Numbered from the stretch's first letter, positions 26,290 to 35,081 are shown. The stretch is DNA of 64,000 nucleotides from Hyphomicrobiales bacterium (GCA_027483795.1 JAIXTT010000005.1:32744-96743); one strand, 5' to 3'. A program made the numbers and translations. Notes: generated from the letters alone by a model not told the origin.

Positions 26290-27378
26290 CTAACCGCCCT
26301 GTTCGTTGTATTTCACCGTGATGCTGATGCGCCGGTTGCGCGGATCGGCAGGATCGGAGGTGTTGAAGGGCTCCGTGTCGGCCACGCCCTCGATCCGGGC
26401 GAAGCGGCCCTGCGACACGCCCTGCCTTTCGAGCAGCTGCCGCGTGCTCTCCGCGCGCTCCGCCGAGAGCGTCCAGTTGTTCCGCGTGTCGCCGGGGTTG
26501 AAGGCGAGACTGTCCGTGTGGCCGCGGACCACGACCTTGTTGGGCATGTCGGCGACCGACTTGGCGACGGCCTCGATCAGCGCCTGCGCCCTCGGCAACA
26601 GGCGGGTGGTGCCGAGCGAGAACATCGAGAAATCGGCCTTGTCGATGATCTCGATGCGCAGGCCGTCCTTCTCCCGGATCAGGCGCACCTGACCCTGAAG
26701 GTCCATGAGCCGCTTGTCCTGCGAGAGCCGTTCCATCAGATCCTTTTCGACCTGATCGAACTTCTTCTGTTCGAGATCGGCGGCGATCTTCTTCTTGTCC
26801 TCTTCGGTCAGCTCGGCCGGACCGCCCGAACGGTCGCCCTCGGCGCCCTTGCCGGAGCCCGTCGCGCCGGCTTCCGCCGCCTGTCCGCCCTTGGCTTCGC
26901 CGTCGGCGGCTCCGCCCTTGGCCTGACCCTGCGAGGGTCCGCCCTTGCCTTCGCCCTGTTCCTCGGCGTCGGTCGGATCGGTTTCCGCGCCCTTGTCGCG
27001 GTCCTTGCCGCCTTCGGTATCGCGCGGATTGATCGTGTCCATGAGGCTCGTCTGGAAGGCCGCGCTCGGCAGACCTTCCGGGTCGAGGATGGAGCGGCCG
27101 CCCAGCACGCCGTTCGAGCCCGCCATCTGGCCCGTCTGGACGAGGCTCTTCGGCGTCGGCTTGAAATAGTCGGCGATGCTCTTGCGCTGCGCTTCCGAAG
27201 TGGCTCCGAGGAGCCACATCAGAAGGAAGAAGGCCATCATCGCCGTCATCATGTCCGCGAGCGCGATCTTCCACGCGCCGCCATGCGCGCCGCCGTGACC
27301 GCCCTGGATCTTCTTGATGATGATCGGTGCGACCGGAACCTCGGCCGCGCCGCCCTTTTTCGGCTTCTCGTCGGCCAT
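26290..27378 (-). CDS. motB: Flagellar stator protein MotB
   Basis: A 362-residue MotB. It has a short basic N-terminus, one membrane helix with the proton-binding aspartate D42 in LADMMTAMMAFFLLMWL, a plug region, a long acidic Gly-rich linker (about 115-200) and a C-terminal OmpA-like peptidoglycan-binding domain with VVVRGHTDSLAF and NRRISI. It is complete, in contrast to the short second MotB in this window. It starts 3 bases after motA. Confidence 0.95.
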   Translation of the reverse strand: MADEKPKKGGAAEVPVAPIIIKKIQGGHGGAHGGAWKIALADMMTAMMAFFLLMWLLGATSEAQRKSIADYFKPTPKSLVQTGQMAGSNGVLGGRSILDPEGLPSAAFQTSLMDTINPRDTEGGKDRDKGAETDPTDAEEQGEGKGGPSQGQAKGGAADGEAKGGQAAEAGATGSGKGAEGDRSGGPAELTEEDKKKIAADLEQKKFDQVEKDLMERLSQDKRLMDLQGQVRLIREKDGLRIEIIDKADFSMFSLGTTRLLPRAQALIEAVAKSVADMPNKVVVRGHTDSLAFNPGDTRNNWTLSAERAESTRQLLERQGVSQGRFARIEGVADTEPFNTSDPADPRNRRISITVKYNEQGG

Positions 27379-27381
27379 GGC

Positions 27382-28245
27382 TTATTTGCCCCGGAGCCCG
27401 TCGAAGACTTCGGCGAAGGTCGGCTGGTTGTGGTGGCTGATCGAGGAACGGGCCGCTTCGATGACGAGCGGCTGCGGATGGCCGTGCAGCGTCGCGACGA
27501 TGATCTGCTTGACGACGTGATAGATCTCGCCGTCCGCCTCGATGACCTGCTTGAGCCGCGTCGCGATCGGTTCGATCACGCCGTAGGCGAGAAGCACGCC
27601 CAGCATGGTGCCCACGAGCGCCGAACCGATGAGGCCGCCGAGAATGGCGGGCGGCTGGTCGATCGAGCCCATGGTCTTCACGACGCCGAGCACGCAGGCC
27701 ACGATGCCGAGCGCCGGGCAGGCGCCCGCCATGGCCGTGAGCGCGTCCACGGGCGCGAGCGCCTCGTGATGATGAGTCTTCAGCGCGTTGTCCATGACGT
27801 CGTCGACGGCATAGGCGTTGAGACCGCCCGAGGAGACGACCATCAGGCGCACCGTGTCCGTGATCATGGCGATCAAGGTATGGTCGCTCAGGAGCTTCGG
27901 ATATTCGCCGAAGATCGGGCTGCCTTCGGGGTTTTCGACATGGGCTTCGAGCGCCACCGGGCCGTCCACGCGCAGGATCTTCATCAGCTTCGAGACGAGG
28001 AAGATGACGTCGAGATAATCCTGCTTGTGGTATTGCGGGCCCTTGAGGACCTTGCCGAAGCCGCCCGCGACGCCCTTCACGATGTCCATGCTGTTGCCCA
28101 TCAGCATGGCGCCGATGGCGGCGCCGCCGATCGAAGCCAGTTCGAAGGGCGCGGCCTTGATGATGGGCGTCAGGTCGCCGCCGTGCACGACGAAGACGCC
28201 GAACATCGCTCCCATGACGACGAGAAGACCGACGATCGTAAGCAT
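27382..28245 (-). CDS. motA: Flagellar stator protein MotA
   Basis: A 287-residue MotA of the alphaproteobacterial/enterobacterial length class. It has four membrane helices (two near the N-terminus, two around residues 170-220), a large cytoplasmic loop, and the conserved prolines in ACPALGIVACVLGVVKTMG. It forms the proton-channel stator with MotB. It lies downstream of the Sel1-repeat gene in a probable operon driven from the sigma-54 promoter at 29769-29784. Confidence 0.95.
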   Translation of the reverse strand: MLTIVGLLVVMGAMFGVFVVHGGDLTPIIKAAPFELASIGGAAIGAMLMGNSMDIVKGVAGGFGKVLKGPQYHKQDYLDVIFLVSKLMKILRVDGPVALEAHVENPEGSPIFGEYPKLLSDHTLIAMITDTVRLMVVSSGGLNAYAVDDVMDNALKTHHHEALAPVDALTAMAGACPALGIVACVLGVVKTMGSIDQPPAILGGLIGSALVGTMLGVLLAYGVIEPIATRLKQVIEADGEIYHVVKQIIVATLHGHPQPLVIEAARSSISHHNQPTFAEVFDGLRGK

Positions 28246-28295
28246 CGTTTACCCCACACGCGCCCGCCGCATCCGGCGGCAGGCGGCACTCCTGA

Positions 28296-28781
28296 TCAAC
28301 GCGAACTCCGATCGCCCGGGGGCGAACGAAGCGTCTTCGAAGGCGACGCCGCAACGAGCGCCGCCAGATTGAACGCGGCGGTCGGCTCGCCCATGGCGGC
28401 CGCCGCGGCATAGCGCCGGGACGCCTCGCCGCGGTCCTGCGGCACGCCGAGCCCGGCCTCGTAGAGAAGGCCGATGGCCGCTTCCGCGCGGGCGTCGCCG
28501 CGTTCGGCGGCCCTGCGATAGCGCCGCATCGCCTCCTGCGGGTCCGCGGGCACGCCCTGACCGTAATGGTGCGCCCAGCCGACCCAGAATTCCGCCGCCG
28601 CGTCGCCGCGCCGGGCTCCTTCGCACCAGATCCGCAACGCGGCCCGGGCGTCGCCCGCAGCCGCGGCGCGGAGGCCGTCCTCGACCGTCGTTCCGCGGTC
28701 CGCCTTCGACCTCTCCGCATCGGGATCGGCTCCCGGGGCCGCGGGACGATCGAAGATCGATGCCCAGACGATGCTGCGCAT
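28296..28781 (-). CDS. Sel1-repeat protein in the motAB operon
   Basis: About 161 residues with three Sel1-like (TPR-like) units: AAEFWVGWAHHYGQGVPADPQEAM-type repeats of about 36 residues, at about 45-145. Vibrio MotX, a T-ring stator partner, is also a Sel1-repeat protein, and this gene lies directly upstream of motA, so a motor role is possible but unproved. No convincing signal peptide is seen with the ATG at 28781; a GTG at 28856 would add 25 residues, also without a clear signal. The start is therefore uncertain. The C-terminal tail ends SKTLRSPPGDRSSR. Confidence 0.65.
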   Translation of the reverse strand: MRSIVWASIFDRPAAPGADPDAERSKADRGTTVEDGLRAAAAGDARAALRIWCEGARRGDAAAEFWVGWAHHYGQGVPADPQEAMRRYRRAAERGDARAEAAIGLLYEAGLGVPQDRGEASRRYAAAAAMGEPTAAFNLAALVAASPSKTLRSPPGDRSSR

Positions 28782-28885
28782 GCGCGAACCGTCGCCCGGA
28801 CACGGCAGACCCGTGCGCGGGAGAAAGAATTCGCATGAAACGGCGAGGTTTGTCACGCGGTGCGACTTTCGATCCTACAAGGCGA

Positions 28886-29725
28886 TCAAAGTTTGTCGAC
28901 GATGCGGGACGCGATCTCGACTTCGGTCTGCAACATGCGCGCATTGCCGTTGTAGACCTGTTGGGCGCGCAACATCGTCATCAACTCTTGAGTGATGTCG
29001 ACATTGGCCTGTTCGAGCGTTCCCGACATGATGTCGCCCGCCTGCGGCGAGCCCGCCTGCGTGATGACCGGTTCTCCGCTTTCGCCCGTCAAGGCGAAGT
29101 CGGTGTTGCCGACGGGACGCAGCGCCATGTCGTTGGAGAAGTTCGCGAGCGCGATGTAGCCGATGTTGCGCTGGCTGTTGTCCGAATAGGTCGCCTGCAC
29201 ATAGCCCTTGGGGCTGATCGAAATGGTCTGCAGCATCGATTCCGTCGGCGTATCGTCGGCCTTCACCGACGGGACCTTCGGCGGGATCGTGATGTCCGAA
29301 AGCTCGGTGCTGACGCCTTCGTCGGTCGCCGCGAAGCCTTGGACGCGGTTTCCGCTCGAATCGAGCATGCGGCCGGAAGAGTCCACATTGAAGCCGCCCG
29401 CGCGGGTGAAGAAGGTGGCCGGGGCCGAACCGTCCTCCGGCTGGGGCGATTTCAAGACGAAATAGCCGCGGCCCGCGATCGCGAGATCGGTGATGCGGCC
29501 CGTCGACTTCATCGCGCCCTGGCTGGTATCGCGTGACACGAGGTCGACCGCCGTGCCGGAGCCCACGGAGGTGCGCGGGTTGGCCGAGGGATCGTTCGGG
29601 AACATGTCCACGAAATTCGCGTCGGACCTTTTGAACCCGACGGTGGAGGCGTTGGCGAGATTGTTGGACGTCACGCCGAGTTCCTTTTGGGCGGCGCGCA
29701 GTCCGGACATCGTGATCGGCAGCAT
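28886..29725 (-). CDS. Flagellar rod/hook-family protein (FlgE/FlgF/FlgG type)
   Basis: A 279-residue axial protein. It begins with the family N-terminus MSGLRAAQKELGVTSNNLAN followed by TVGFKR, has the central AIAGRGYFVL motif and TFFTRAGGF, and ends with the coiled-coil-forming NVDITQELMTMLRAQQVYNGNARM. It resembles the protein at 58523-59347 more than a standard FlgE. Length fits FlgF or FlgG. It heads a minus-strand unit (this gene, Sel1 gene, motA, motB) with a sigma-54 promoter 44 bases upstream. Which rod or hook position it fills is undecided. Confidence 0.88.
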   Translation of the reverse strand: MLPITMSGLRAAQKELGVTSNNLANASTVGFKRSDANFVDMFPNDPSANPRTSVGSGTAVDLVSRDTSQGAMKSTGRITDLAIAGRGYFVLKSPQPEDGSAPATFFTRAGGFNVDSSGRMLDSSGNRVQGFAATDEGVSTELSDITIPPKVPSVKADDTPTESMLQTISISPKGYVQATYSDNSQRNIGYIALANFSNDMALRPVGNTDFALTGESGEPVITQAGSPQAGDIMSGTLEQANVDITQELMTMLRAQQVYNGNARMLQTEVEIASRIVDKL

Positions 29726-29768
29726 GGTTCCATGTCCTTGCGGATGAACTGTCTTCGGCCCTCATACA

Positions 29769-29784
29769 GCAAGTCCCGTGCCGG
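29769..29784 (-). promoter_or_regulatory. Sigma-54 promoter for the rod-family gene and motAB unit
   Basis: On the minus strand CCGGCACGGGACTTGC, with GG and GC ten bases apart, matches the TGGCACG-N4-TTGC consensus and the other six sites in the window. Confidence 0.85.
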
Positions 29785-29834
29785 CTTTCCGAGGCGCCCG
29801 CGCGCCGGGTTCCGCGGCGATCATGCGTGCGGCG

Positions 29835-29862
29835 CTAAAGAAACGCGCGGCCCCGCCGTTCT
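29835..29862 (+). promoter_or_regulatory. FliA (sigma-28) type promoter of fliS
   Basis: CTAAAG, 14 bases, then GCCGTTCT. This fits TAAA-N15-GCCGATAA at the -35 and the first four bases of the -10. The site before flgM has the same layout. It ends 31 bases before the fliS start. Confidence 0.6.
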
Positions 29863-29893
29863 CATGGGAGCGAACCGAACGGAGAGACGGACG

Positions 29894-30286
29894 ATGATTC
29901 ATTCGAACGCCCTCAGAGCCTATCAGCAGGCCGAGCAGAATTTTCTGGTCGACGGGGCGGACCCTCATCGTCTGGTGAAGATCCTTTTCGACGAGCTGCT
30001 GACGGCGCTCGACCGCGTGGACGCGGCGATGGCGGACGCGGATTTCGTCGCGCGGTCGGCCTCTTCGTCCAAGGCCCTGTCGATCATCTACGTCCTGTCC
30101 TCGACGCTCGACTTCGAGCGGGGCGGGGACGTCGCCGTCTCGCTCGCGCAGGTCTACGACTGGGCGCGCCGCGGCCTCATCAAGGCCTGCCGCACGAGTT
30201 CGCGCGAGGATTTGGCGGAGATCCGCAAGGCGATCGGGGACATCTCCGAGGCCTGGTCGACGATCGGCTCCGTCAAGGCGGCCTGA
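29894..30286 (+). CDS. fliS: Flagellin export chaperone FliS
   Basis: A 130-residue helical protein with the FliS signature: N-terminal NALRAYQQAEQNF, then PHRLVKILFDELLTALDRV, a central ALSIIYVLSSTLDFERGGDV, and a final helix EIRKAIGDISEAWSTI. FliS binds the flagellin C-terminus in the cytoplasm and delivers it to the export gate. Flagellin and FliD genes are not in the window. GGAGAGACGG precedes the ATG. It is convergent with the FleQ-like gene (3-base gap). Confidence 0.92.
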   Translation: MIHSNALRAYQQAEQNFLVDGADPHRLVKILFDELLTALDRVDAAMADADFVARSASSSKALSIIYVLSSTLDFERGGDVAVSLAQVYDWARRGLIKACRTSSREDLAEIRKAIGDISEAWSTIGSVKAA

Positions 30287-30289
30287 GCG

Positions 30290-31474
30290 TCAGGCCGAGA
30301 GCCGCTCGGTCCCGTTCCGGTCGATCGCGAATTTCCGGATCTTCTCGATCAGCGTCGTCCGCTGGAAGCCGAGGATCCGCGCGGCGCCGCTCACCGAGCC
30401 GCCCGCGTCCTCGAGCGCGATCCGGATGAAGTCGGACTCCATCTCGGCCATATAGTCCTTCAGGCTGAACTTGTCCGTTCGGCGCAGGACCGCGCGGACG
30501 TCGATCGTGTCCGCAGCCGCGGCGGGGCGGGCATCGAAGGCGTCGTCTTCGAAGGCGCGGTCGATCGCGTCTTCGATCGGTGCGGAGGCTCGCTCGGAGG
30601 GCGCCGCAGTTTCGGCCTCCGCGAGACCGTCCTCGAAACCGTCCGCCGCCGCCAATTCGCCCGCGGCCTCCCACAGGGCCTCGGCCTCGGCCGCGCGGTC
30701 GATCCGCTTGGCCGGCTTCACGAGACGCGAGATCATCGATGCGTCGACGGGGCGGTCGCCGTAGAGCACGCCCGCACGCTCGAGCACGTTGCGCAGCTGG
30801 CGGACATTGCCGGGCCATGCCGCCGCCTGCAGGGCGGCCACGGCATCGGGCCGAAGCCGGGGCACGTTCAGGAAGCCCTGTTCGCGAAAGCGTTCGAGGA
30901 TCAGCTCGACGAGCGGCGGCACGTCCTCCGGCCGGTCGTCCAGAGCGGCGATGCCGATCGGGAAGACGTTGATCCGGTAATAGAGGTCTTCGCGGAAGGC
31001 GCCGGTCTCGACGAGCTTGTCGAGGTCGCGATGGGTCGCGCAGACGATCCGGAGGTCGGCCTTGATCGAACGGTCGCCGCCGAGGCGGGTGAAGCTGCGC
31101 TCTTCGAGCACGCGCAGCATCTTCACCTGCATGTCGTGGGGCATGTCGCCGATTTCGTCGAGGACCAGCGTTCCGCCGGAGGCGATCTCCATGAGCCCCT
31201 GACGGGTCTTGATCGACCCCGTGAAGGCGCCCTTCTCGCTGCCGAACAGTTCCCCTTCGATCAGGTCACGCGGGATGGCGCCGCAGTTCACGGGCACGAA
31301 GGGCCCGTTCGACCGCTTCGACAGGAGATGGATGGCCCGGGCGACGAATTCCTTGCCGCTGCCCGACGGTCCGTTGATGAACACCGTCGTCCCCGAAGGA
31401 GCGACGCGGTTCACCATGTGGACGACTTCCCGCATGCCGGCACTCGGCAGAGCGAGATGACGCTCGACGTCCAT
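30290..31474 (-). CDS. fleQ: Sigma-54 activator, FleQ-like, with altered GAFTGS loop
   Basis: A 394-residue enhancer-binding protein. It has no receiver domain and starts almost directly with the AAA+ domain: Walker A GPSGSGKE (35-42), sigma-54 contact loop GAFTGS (82-87) instead of GAFTGA, Walker B LVLDEIGDM and WPGNVRQLRNVLERAG. A long acidic linker follows (about 285-335), then a Fis-type helix-turn-helix at the C-terminus (GSVSGAARILGFQRTTLIEKIRK read as two helices). It is probably the flagellar master activator, placed divergently from the FleT-like gene. The ATG at 31474 has AAGAGA upstream; an extension to 31567 looks like leader sequence. Confidence 0.85.
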   Translation of the reverse strand: MDVERHLALPSAGMREVVHMVNRVAPSGTTVFINGPSGSGKEFVARAIHLLSKRSNGPFVPVNCGAIPRDLIEGELFGSEKGAFTGSIKTRQGLMEIASGGTLVLDEIGDMPHDMQVKMLRVLEERSFTRLGGDRSIKADLRIVCATHRDLDKLVETGAFREDLYYRINVFPIGIAALDDRPEDVPPLVELILERFREQGFLNVPRLRPDAVAALQAAAWPGNVRQLRNVLERAGVLYGDRPVDASMISRLVKPAKRIDRAAEAEALWEAAGELAAADGFEDGLAEAETAAPSERASAPIEDAIDRAFEDDAFDARPAAAADTIDVRAVLRRTDKFSLKDYMAEMESDFIRIALEDAGGSVSGAARILGFQRTTLIEKIRKFAIDRNGTERLSA

Positions 31475-31686
31475 TCTCTTCACGCACGCACGCCTTACGC
31501 AGATACGAACCGCAGCACGATCACGGCCATACCATGTCGATTTTTTGACTCGCGTGGAAGTTGTCATGACGCACGAGCGACGAGAATCGGTCGGTCTTCG
31601 TCGCCGGCGCCTGCAAAAAAGACCCGAACGGCCGTCACTTCACCGAAACGAGGATTCTCCTTCAAAATGAGATGTGGTGAATTTTG

Positions 31687-31716
31687 ATTGTATTTTAAGG
31701 ATTTACGCCCGGTTAA
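31687..31716 (-). promoter_or_regulatory. Candidate sigma-70 promoter of the fleQ-like gene
   Basis: On the minus strand TTAACC and TACAAT are separated by 18 bases. The -10 matches TATAAT at 5 of 6 positions; the -35 matches TTGACA at 4 of 6. It lies within the local AT-rich patch. Confidence 0.4.
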
Positions 31717-31757
31717 CCATTCTCGGGAGGGGGCGTCGGCGTCCCGTCGGACCGAGT

Positions 31758-31773
31758 TGGCACGTTCGCTGCT
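31758..31773 (+). promoter_or_regulatory. Sigma-54 promoter of fleT and probably the fliE-flhB operon
   Basis: TTGGCACGTTCGCTGC has GG and GC ten bases apart. It is 43 bases before the fleT start codon. No other promoter was seen between fleT and fliE, so it may drive the long downstream operon. Confidence 0.85.
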
Positions 31774-31814
31774 CAAGACCTGCCGAACACGAGTGACGAC
31801 CCGGAGCGCTCAGA

Positions 31815-32984
31815 ATGAACGTGGTTTTGTGCCTGACCGACGATCTGCCCGATCGCGAAGCTTGGATCACCCATCTGCATATGCGCGGCTATGAGACCGT
31901 GACGGCCGACATCAAGTCGCTGGGCACGCTCAAGACCGACGCCTGGACGCGCAGCGGCCTGATCCTCTCTCACGGTGCCGCCAAGCAGCTCGCCAAGGAC
32001 GGCACGGGCTTCGCGGGCTGGTGCCGCACGCTCAAGGCCGAGAAGATCGCGGTGCTCGACGAGACCGGCGAGGACTTCGCGGTCAAGGGCGAGTTCAACG
32101 GTTCCGTCCTCAAGATCCGTCCCGCCGCCGACGGCTGGCGCTTCGCCGCCGAAGTCGCGGCGCGCTTCCTCGACGAGGAGCAGGGCGCGGCCGCGGGCGA
32201 TCCGCAGACGCTCAGCCTTCTGCGCCTCGCCCGCCGCGTCGCCCAGTCCGACGTGACCGTCATGCTGGTCGGCCCCACCGGGACGGGCAAGGAAGTGATT
32301 TCGCGCTTCCTGCACAACGCCTCCAACCGCAAACGCGAGCCCTTCATCGCCGTGAACTGCGCGGCGGTTCCCGATTCCATGCTCGAAGCCATGCTCTTCG
32401 GATACGAGCGCGGCGCCTTCACCGGCGCGCATCAGCCGAACAAGGGCATCTTCCGCGCCGCCGACGGCGGCACTCTCCTGCTCGACGAAGTGTCCGAAAT
32501 GGCGCTGCATCTGCAGGCGAAGTTCCTGCGCGTGCTGCAGGAGAAGGAAGTCACCCCGCTCGGCGGCTCCAAGTCGGTGCCCGTCGACGTGCGCGTCATC
32601 GCGACGTCGAACCGCTACATGATGGACGAGGTCAAGGCGGGCCGGTTCCGCGAGGATCTCTATTACCGTCTCAACGTCTTCCCGCTCGCCACCCAGTCCT
32701 TGGCCGAGCGTTCGGGCGACATTCTCCCGATCGCCATCGCGCTTCTCGCCAAGCATGTCGGCGGCTTCCCCAACCTGCCTTCGATGGACGAAGACGCGAT
32801 CGCCAAGCTCGAGGCCCATGATTGGCCCGGCAATGTCCGCGAACTCGAAAACGTCCTGCAGCGCGCCCTCGTTCTGTCCGGCGGCCGCCGCATCGAGGCC
32901 GAGCATCTGATGATCGATCCGCTCGAACTCGTCCGGCCCGTGGCGCGCGTCGAGGCGCCGCGCCGCCTGGCGGTCGCGGGCTGA
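31815..32984 (+). CDS. fleT: Sigma-54 activator without DNA-binding domain, FleT-like
   Basis: A 389-residue protein. Residues 1-125 resemble a receiver fold but lack the acidic pocket and phospho-acceptor aspartate. The AAA+ domain has Walker A GPTGTGKE (153-160), the canonical GAFTGA loop (200-205), Walker B LLLDEVSEM and WPGNVRELENVLQRAL. The chain ends about 45 residues after this with no Fis-type helix-turn-helix. FleT of Rhodobacter sphaeroides is also reported to lack a DNA-binding domain and to act with FleQ. The gene has a sigma-54 promoter and lies 29 bases before fliE. Confidence 0.85.
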   Translation: MNVVLCLTDDLPDREAWITHLHMRGYETVTADIKSLGTLKTDAWTRSGLILSHGAAKQLAKDGTGFAGWCRTLKAEKIAVLDETGEDFAVKGEFNGSVLKIRPAADGWRFAAEVAARFLDEEQGAAAGDPQTLSLLRLARRVAQSDVTVMLVGPTGTGKEVISRFLHNASNRKREPFIAVNCAAVPDSMLEAMLFGYERGAFTGAHQPNKGIFRAADGGTLLLDEVSEMALHLQAKFLRVLQEKEVTPLGGSKSVPVDVRVIATSNRYMMDEVKAGRFREDLYYRLNVFPLATQSLAERSGDILPIAIALLAKHVGGFPNLPSMDEDAIAKLEAHDWPGNVRELENVLQRALVLSGGRRIEAEHLMIDPLELVRPVARVEAPRRLAVAG

Positions 32985-33013
32985 TGTCGGACGATCGACG
33001 AGGAGCATCCCCC

Positions 33014-33316
33014 ATGACCATGATCGCCCCCGCCGGATTGACCGGAGAGATCCTCTCCCGCGCCGCGACGCGCCTGAAGCCCGAAGCCGCCTCCGATGCG
33101 GGCTTCGCGGCGCAGATGCAGACCGCGGTGAAGGAAGTGGCCAAGCTTCAGAACGACTCGACGCGCGTGACGCAGGCCTTCGAGTCGGGCGCCGAGGTCG
33201 ACGTGACCAAGGTCATGCTCGCCCGGGAAAAGGCCTCGCTCGCCTTCGAGGCGACCCTGCAGATCCGCAACAAGCTTCTCAGCGCCTACAAGGACATCGT
33301 CTCGATGCCGGTCTGA
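33014..33316 (+). CDS. fliE: Flagellar basal-body protein FliE
   Basis: A 100-residue protein, the usual FliE length. The C-terminal half has the FliE pattern DVTKVMLAREKASLAFEATL and QIRNKLLSAYKDIVSMPV. FliE joins the MS ring to the rod. AGGAG lies 8 bases before the ATG at 33014. Confidence 0.96.
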   Translation: MTMIAPAGLTGEILSRAATRLKPEAASDAGFAAQMQTAVKEVAKLQNDSTRVTQAFESGAEVDVTKVMLAREKASLAFEATLQIRNKLLSAYKDIVSMPV

Positions 33317-33356
33317 CGCCCCTTGCGTCCCGCTCGAGTGATCCGGAGTTGAAGAC

Positions 33357-35066
33357 ATGGCCGATACCGACGTGATGACCCTGCAGCAGCCCGGCGCGAC
33401 GTCCCCCGGGGGACGAGCCGTCCAGGCGGTCTCGTCCTTCAAGGCCTTCATGCGGCAGCCCGCGATCGTGCGGTCCGCCCCGATGATCCTCGTCTCGATG
33501 GTGATCCTTCTCGGCCTCGCGCTCATCCTGATGATGCGCGAGCCCGCGATGGTCACGCTCTTCCCGAAGCTCGGCGAAGAGGACAAGGCGCAGGTGCTCC
33601 AGCAGCTCAACGATCAGGGCATCAAGGCTCATCTCGATACCGCGACGGGTCAGGTCAGCGTTCCGCGGGCCGATTTCCATCGCGCCAAGATGCTGCTCGC
33701 CGCGGCGGGCCTGCCCAAGGCGTCCGTCACGGGCTACGAACTCCTCACCCAGCTCCCGATGGGCACCAGCCGGTCGGTCGAGCAGGCCAAGCTCAAGCAG
33801 GCGCAGGAAACCGAACTCGCCCGTTCCATCATGGAGATCCGCGACGTCGAAGGCGCGCGGGTCCATCTCGCCGTTCCGGAGCGCTCCGCCTTCGTTCGCG
33901 ATCAGGCGCCGCCGACGGCCTCGGTCTTCCTCAAGCTCTCGGCCGGGCGCACGCTGTCGAACGGACAGGTGCAGTCGATCGTGCATCTCGTCAGCTCGAG
34001 CGTTCCCTTCCTCCCCGTCGCCAACGTGACGGTGGTCGACCAGTTCGGCTCGCTTCTCACCCAACCGCAGCGCGACGCCGAACTCGGCCTGACCGCGCAG
34101 CAGCTCGAGCACAAGCTTCGCGTCGAAAAGATCCTGCGCGAACGCGTGATGAACCTGCTGACGCCCGTCGTCGGTCTCGGCAATGCGAATACCGAAGTGA
34201 ACGTGGAGATGGACTTCACGCGTACCGAACAGACGCGCGAATTCTACGATCCGCAGGCGCAGGCCATCCGCAGCCAGCAGGACAGCGTGCAGGAATCGAG
34301 CGACGGCAAGGCCCGCGGCGTTCCCGGCGCGACGTCCAACCAGCCGCCCGCCGCTCCGCAGGCCACCAACACGCCGCCCCCCGCCGCTCAGGCCGGCGCT
34401 CAGGCCGAAGGTCCGCGCAGCCGCTCGAGCACGTCCCTCCGCAATTTCGAAGTCAGCCGCGAGGTCCGCTCGACCCGGCCCGCGCTCGGCGAAGTGAAGC
34501 GCGTCTCCGTGGCCGTGCTCGTCCGCTCGCCCAAGGCGCCCGACGCCAACGGCCAGCTCGTCGAGAAGCCGATGACGGACGAGCAGCGCAAGCACCTGAC
34601 CGAGTTGCTGCAGGAGGCCGTCGGTTTCGACGCCGCCCGCGGCGACAAGGTGGCCATCCTGTCGAAGACCTTCGCCGAAGAAGTCCCGATGGTGCAGCGC
34701 TCCTGGTACGACGCGCCCTGGCTCGAAGACGCCATCAAGCAGGTGCTCGTGGTCCTGGTCCTCGCCGTCATCGTTCTCGGTGCGCTCCGTCCCTTCCTCA
34801 ATCGCCTGCTGTCGAATGCCGATTATTCGGCGATGTCCGACGAGCCCGTGACGGGTGAAGGCGAATCGATCGAAGTGCGCGAGGGCGAAACGCTCGACGA
34901 CATCAAGGCGCGACTGAAGCCCAAGAAGTCCGGCATTTCTCCGGAGCTCCTTGACACTGCGAATACCTATGACGACAAGGTCACGCTGATCCGTATGCTG
35001 GTGGGCGACGACGCGAATCGTGTGACCGCGGTTCTGAAGTCGCTGATTCAGCGGGATCTGGCCTGA
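33357..35066 (+). CDS. fliF: Flagellar MS-ring protein FliF
   Basis: A 569-residue FliF. Membrane helices lie at about 42-62 and 455-475. The periplasmic ring-building region begins with ALFPKLGEEDKAQVLQQL-like sequence and contains RVHLAVPERSAFVRDQ and NVEMDFTRTEQTREFYDP. A Pro/Ala/Gln-rich stretch at about 318-360 is variable in the family. The C-terminal tail after the second helix binds FliG. Confidence 0.97.
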   Translation: MADTDVMTLQQPGATSPGGRAVQAVSSFKAFMRQPAIVRSAPMILVSMVILLGLALILMMREPAMVTLFPKLGEEDKAQVLQQLNDQGIKAHLDTATGQVSVPRADFHRAKMLLAAAGLPKASVTGYELLTQLPMGTSRSVEQAKLKQAQETELARSIMEIRDVEGARVHLAVPERSAFVRDQAPPTASVFLKLSAGRTLSNGQVQSIVHLVSSSVPFLPVANVTVVDQFGSLLTQPQRDAELGLTAQQLEHKLRVEKILRERVMNLLTPVVGLGNANTEVNVEMDFTRTEQTREFYDPQAQAIRSQQDSVQESSDGKARGVPGATSNQPPAAPQATNTPPPAAQAGAQAEGPRSRSSTSLRNFEVSREVRSTRPALGEVKRVSVAVLVRSPKAPDANGQLVEKPMTDEQRKHLTELLQEAVGFDAARGDKVAILSKTFAEEVPMVQRSWYDAPWLEDAIKQVLVVLVLAVIVLGALRPFLNRLLSNADYSAMSDEPVTGEGESIEVREGETLDDIKARLKPKKSGISPELLDTANTYDDKVTLIRMLVGDDANRVTAVLKSLIQRDLA

Positions 35067-35081
35067 GGAAAGTCACGCGTC

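Larger units (their letters stand above)
31475..31814. other. Divergent regulatory region between fleQ-like and fleT-like genes
   Basis: This 340-base gap is the longest in the flagellar region. A segment at about 31660-31720 is much richer in A and T than the rest of the window. It holds a sigma-70-like promoter facing fleQ and a sigma-54 promoter facing fleT. The fleQ leader would be about 205 bases. No reading frame here looks real. Confidence 0.6.
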
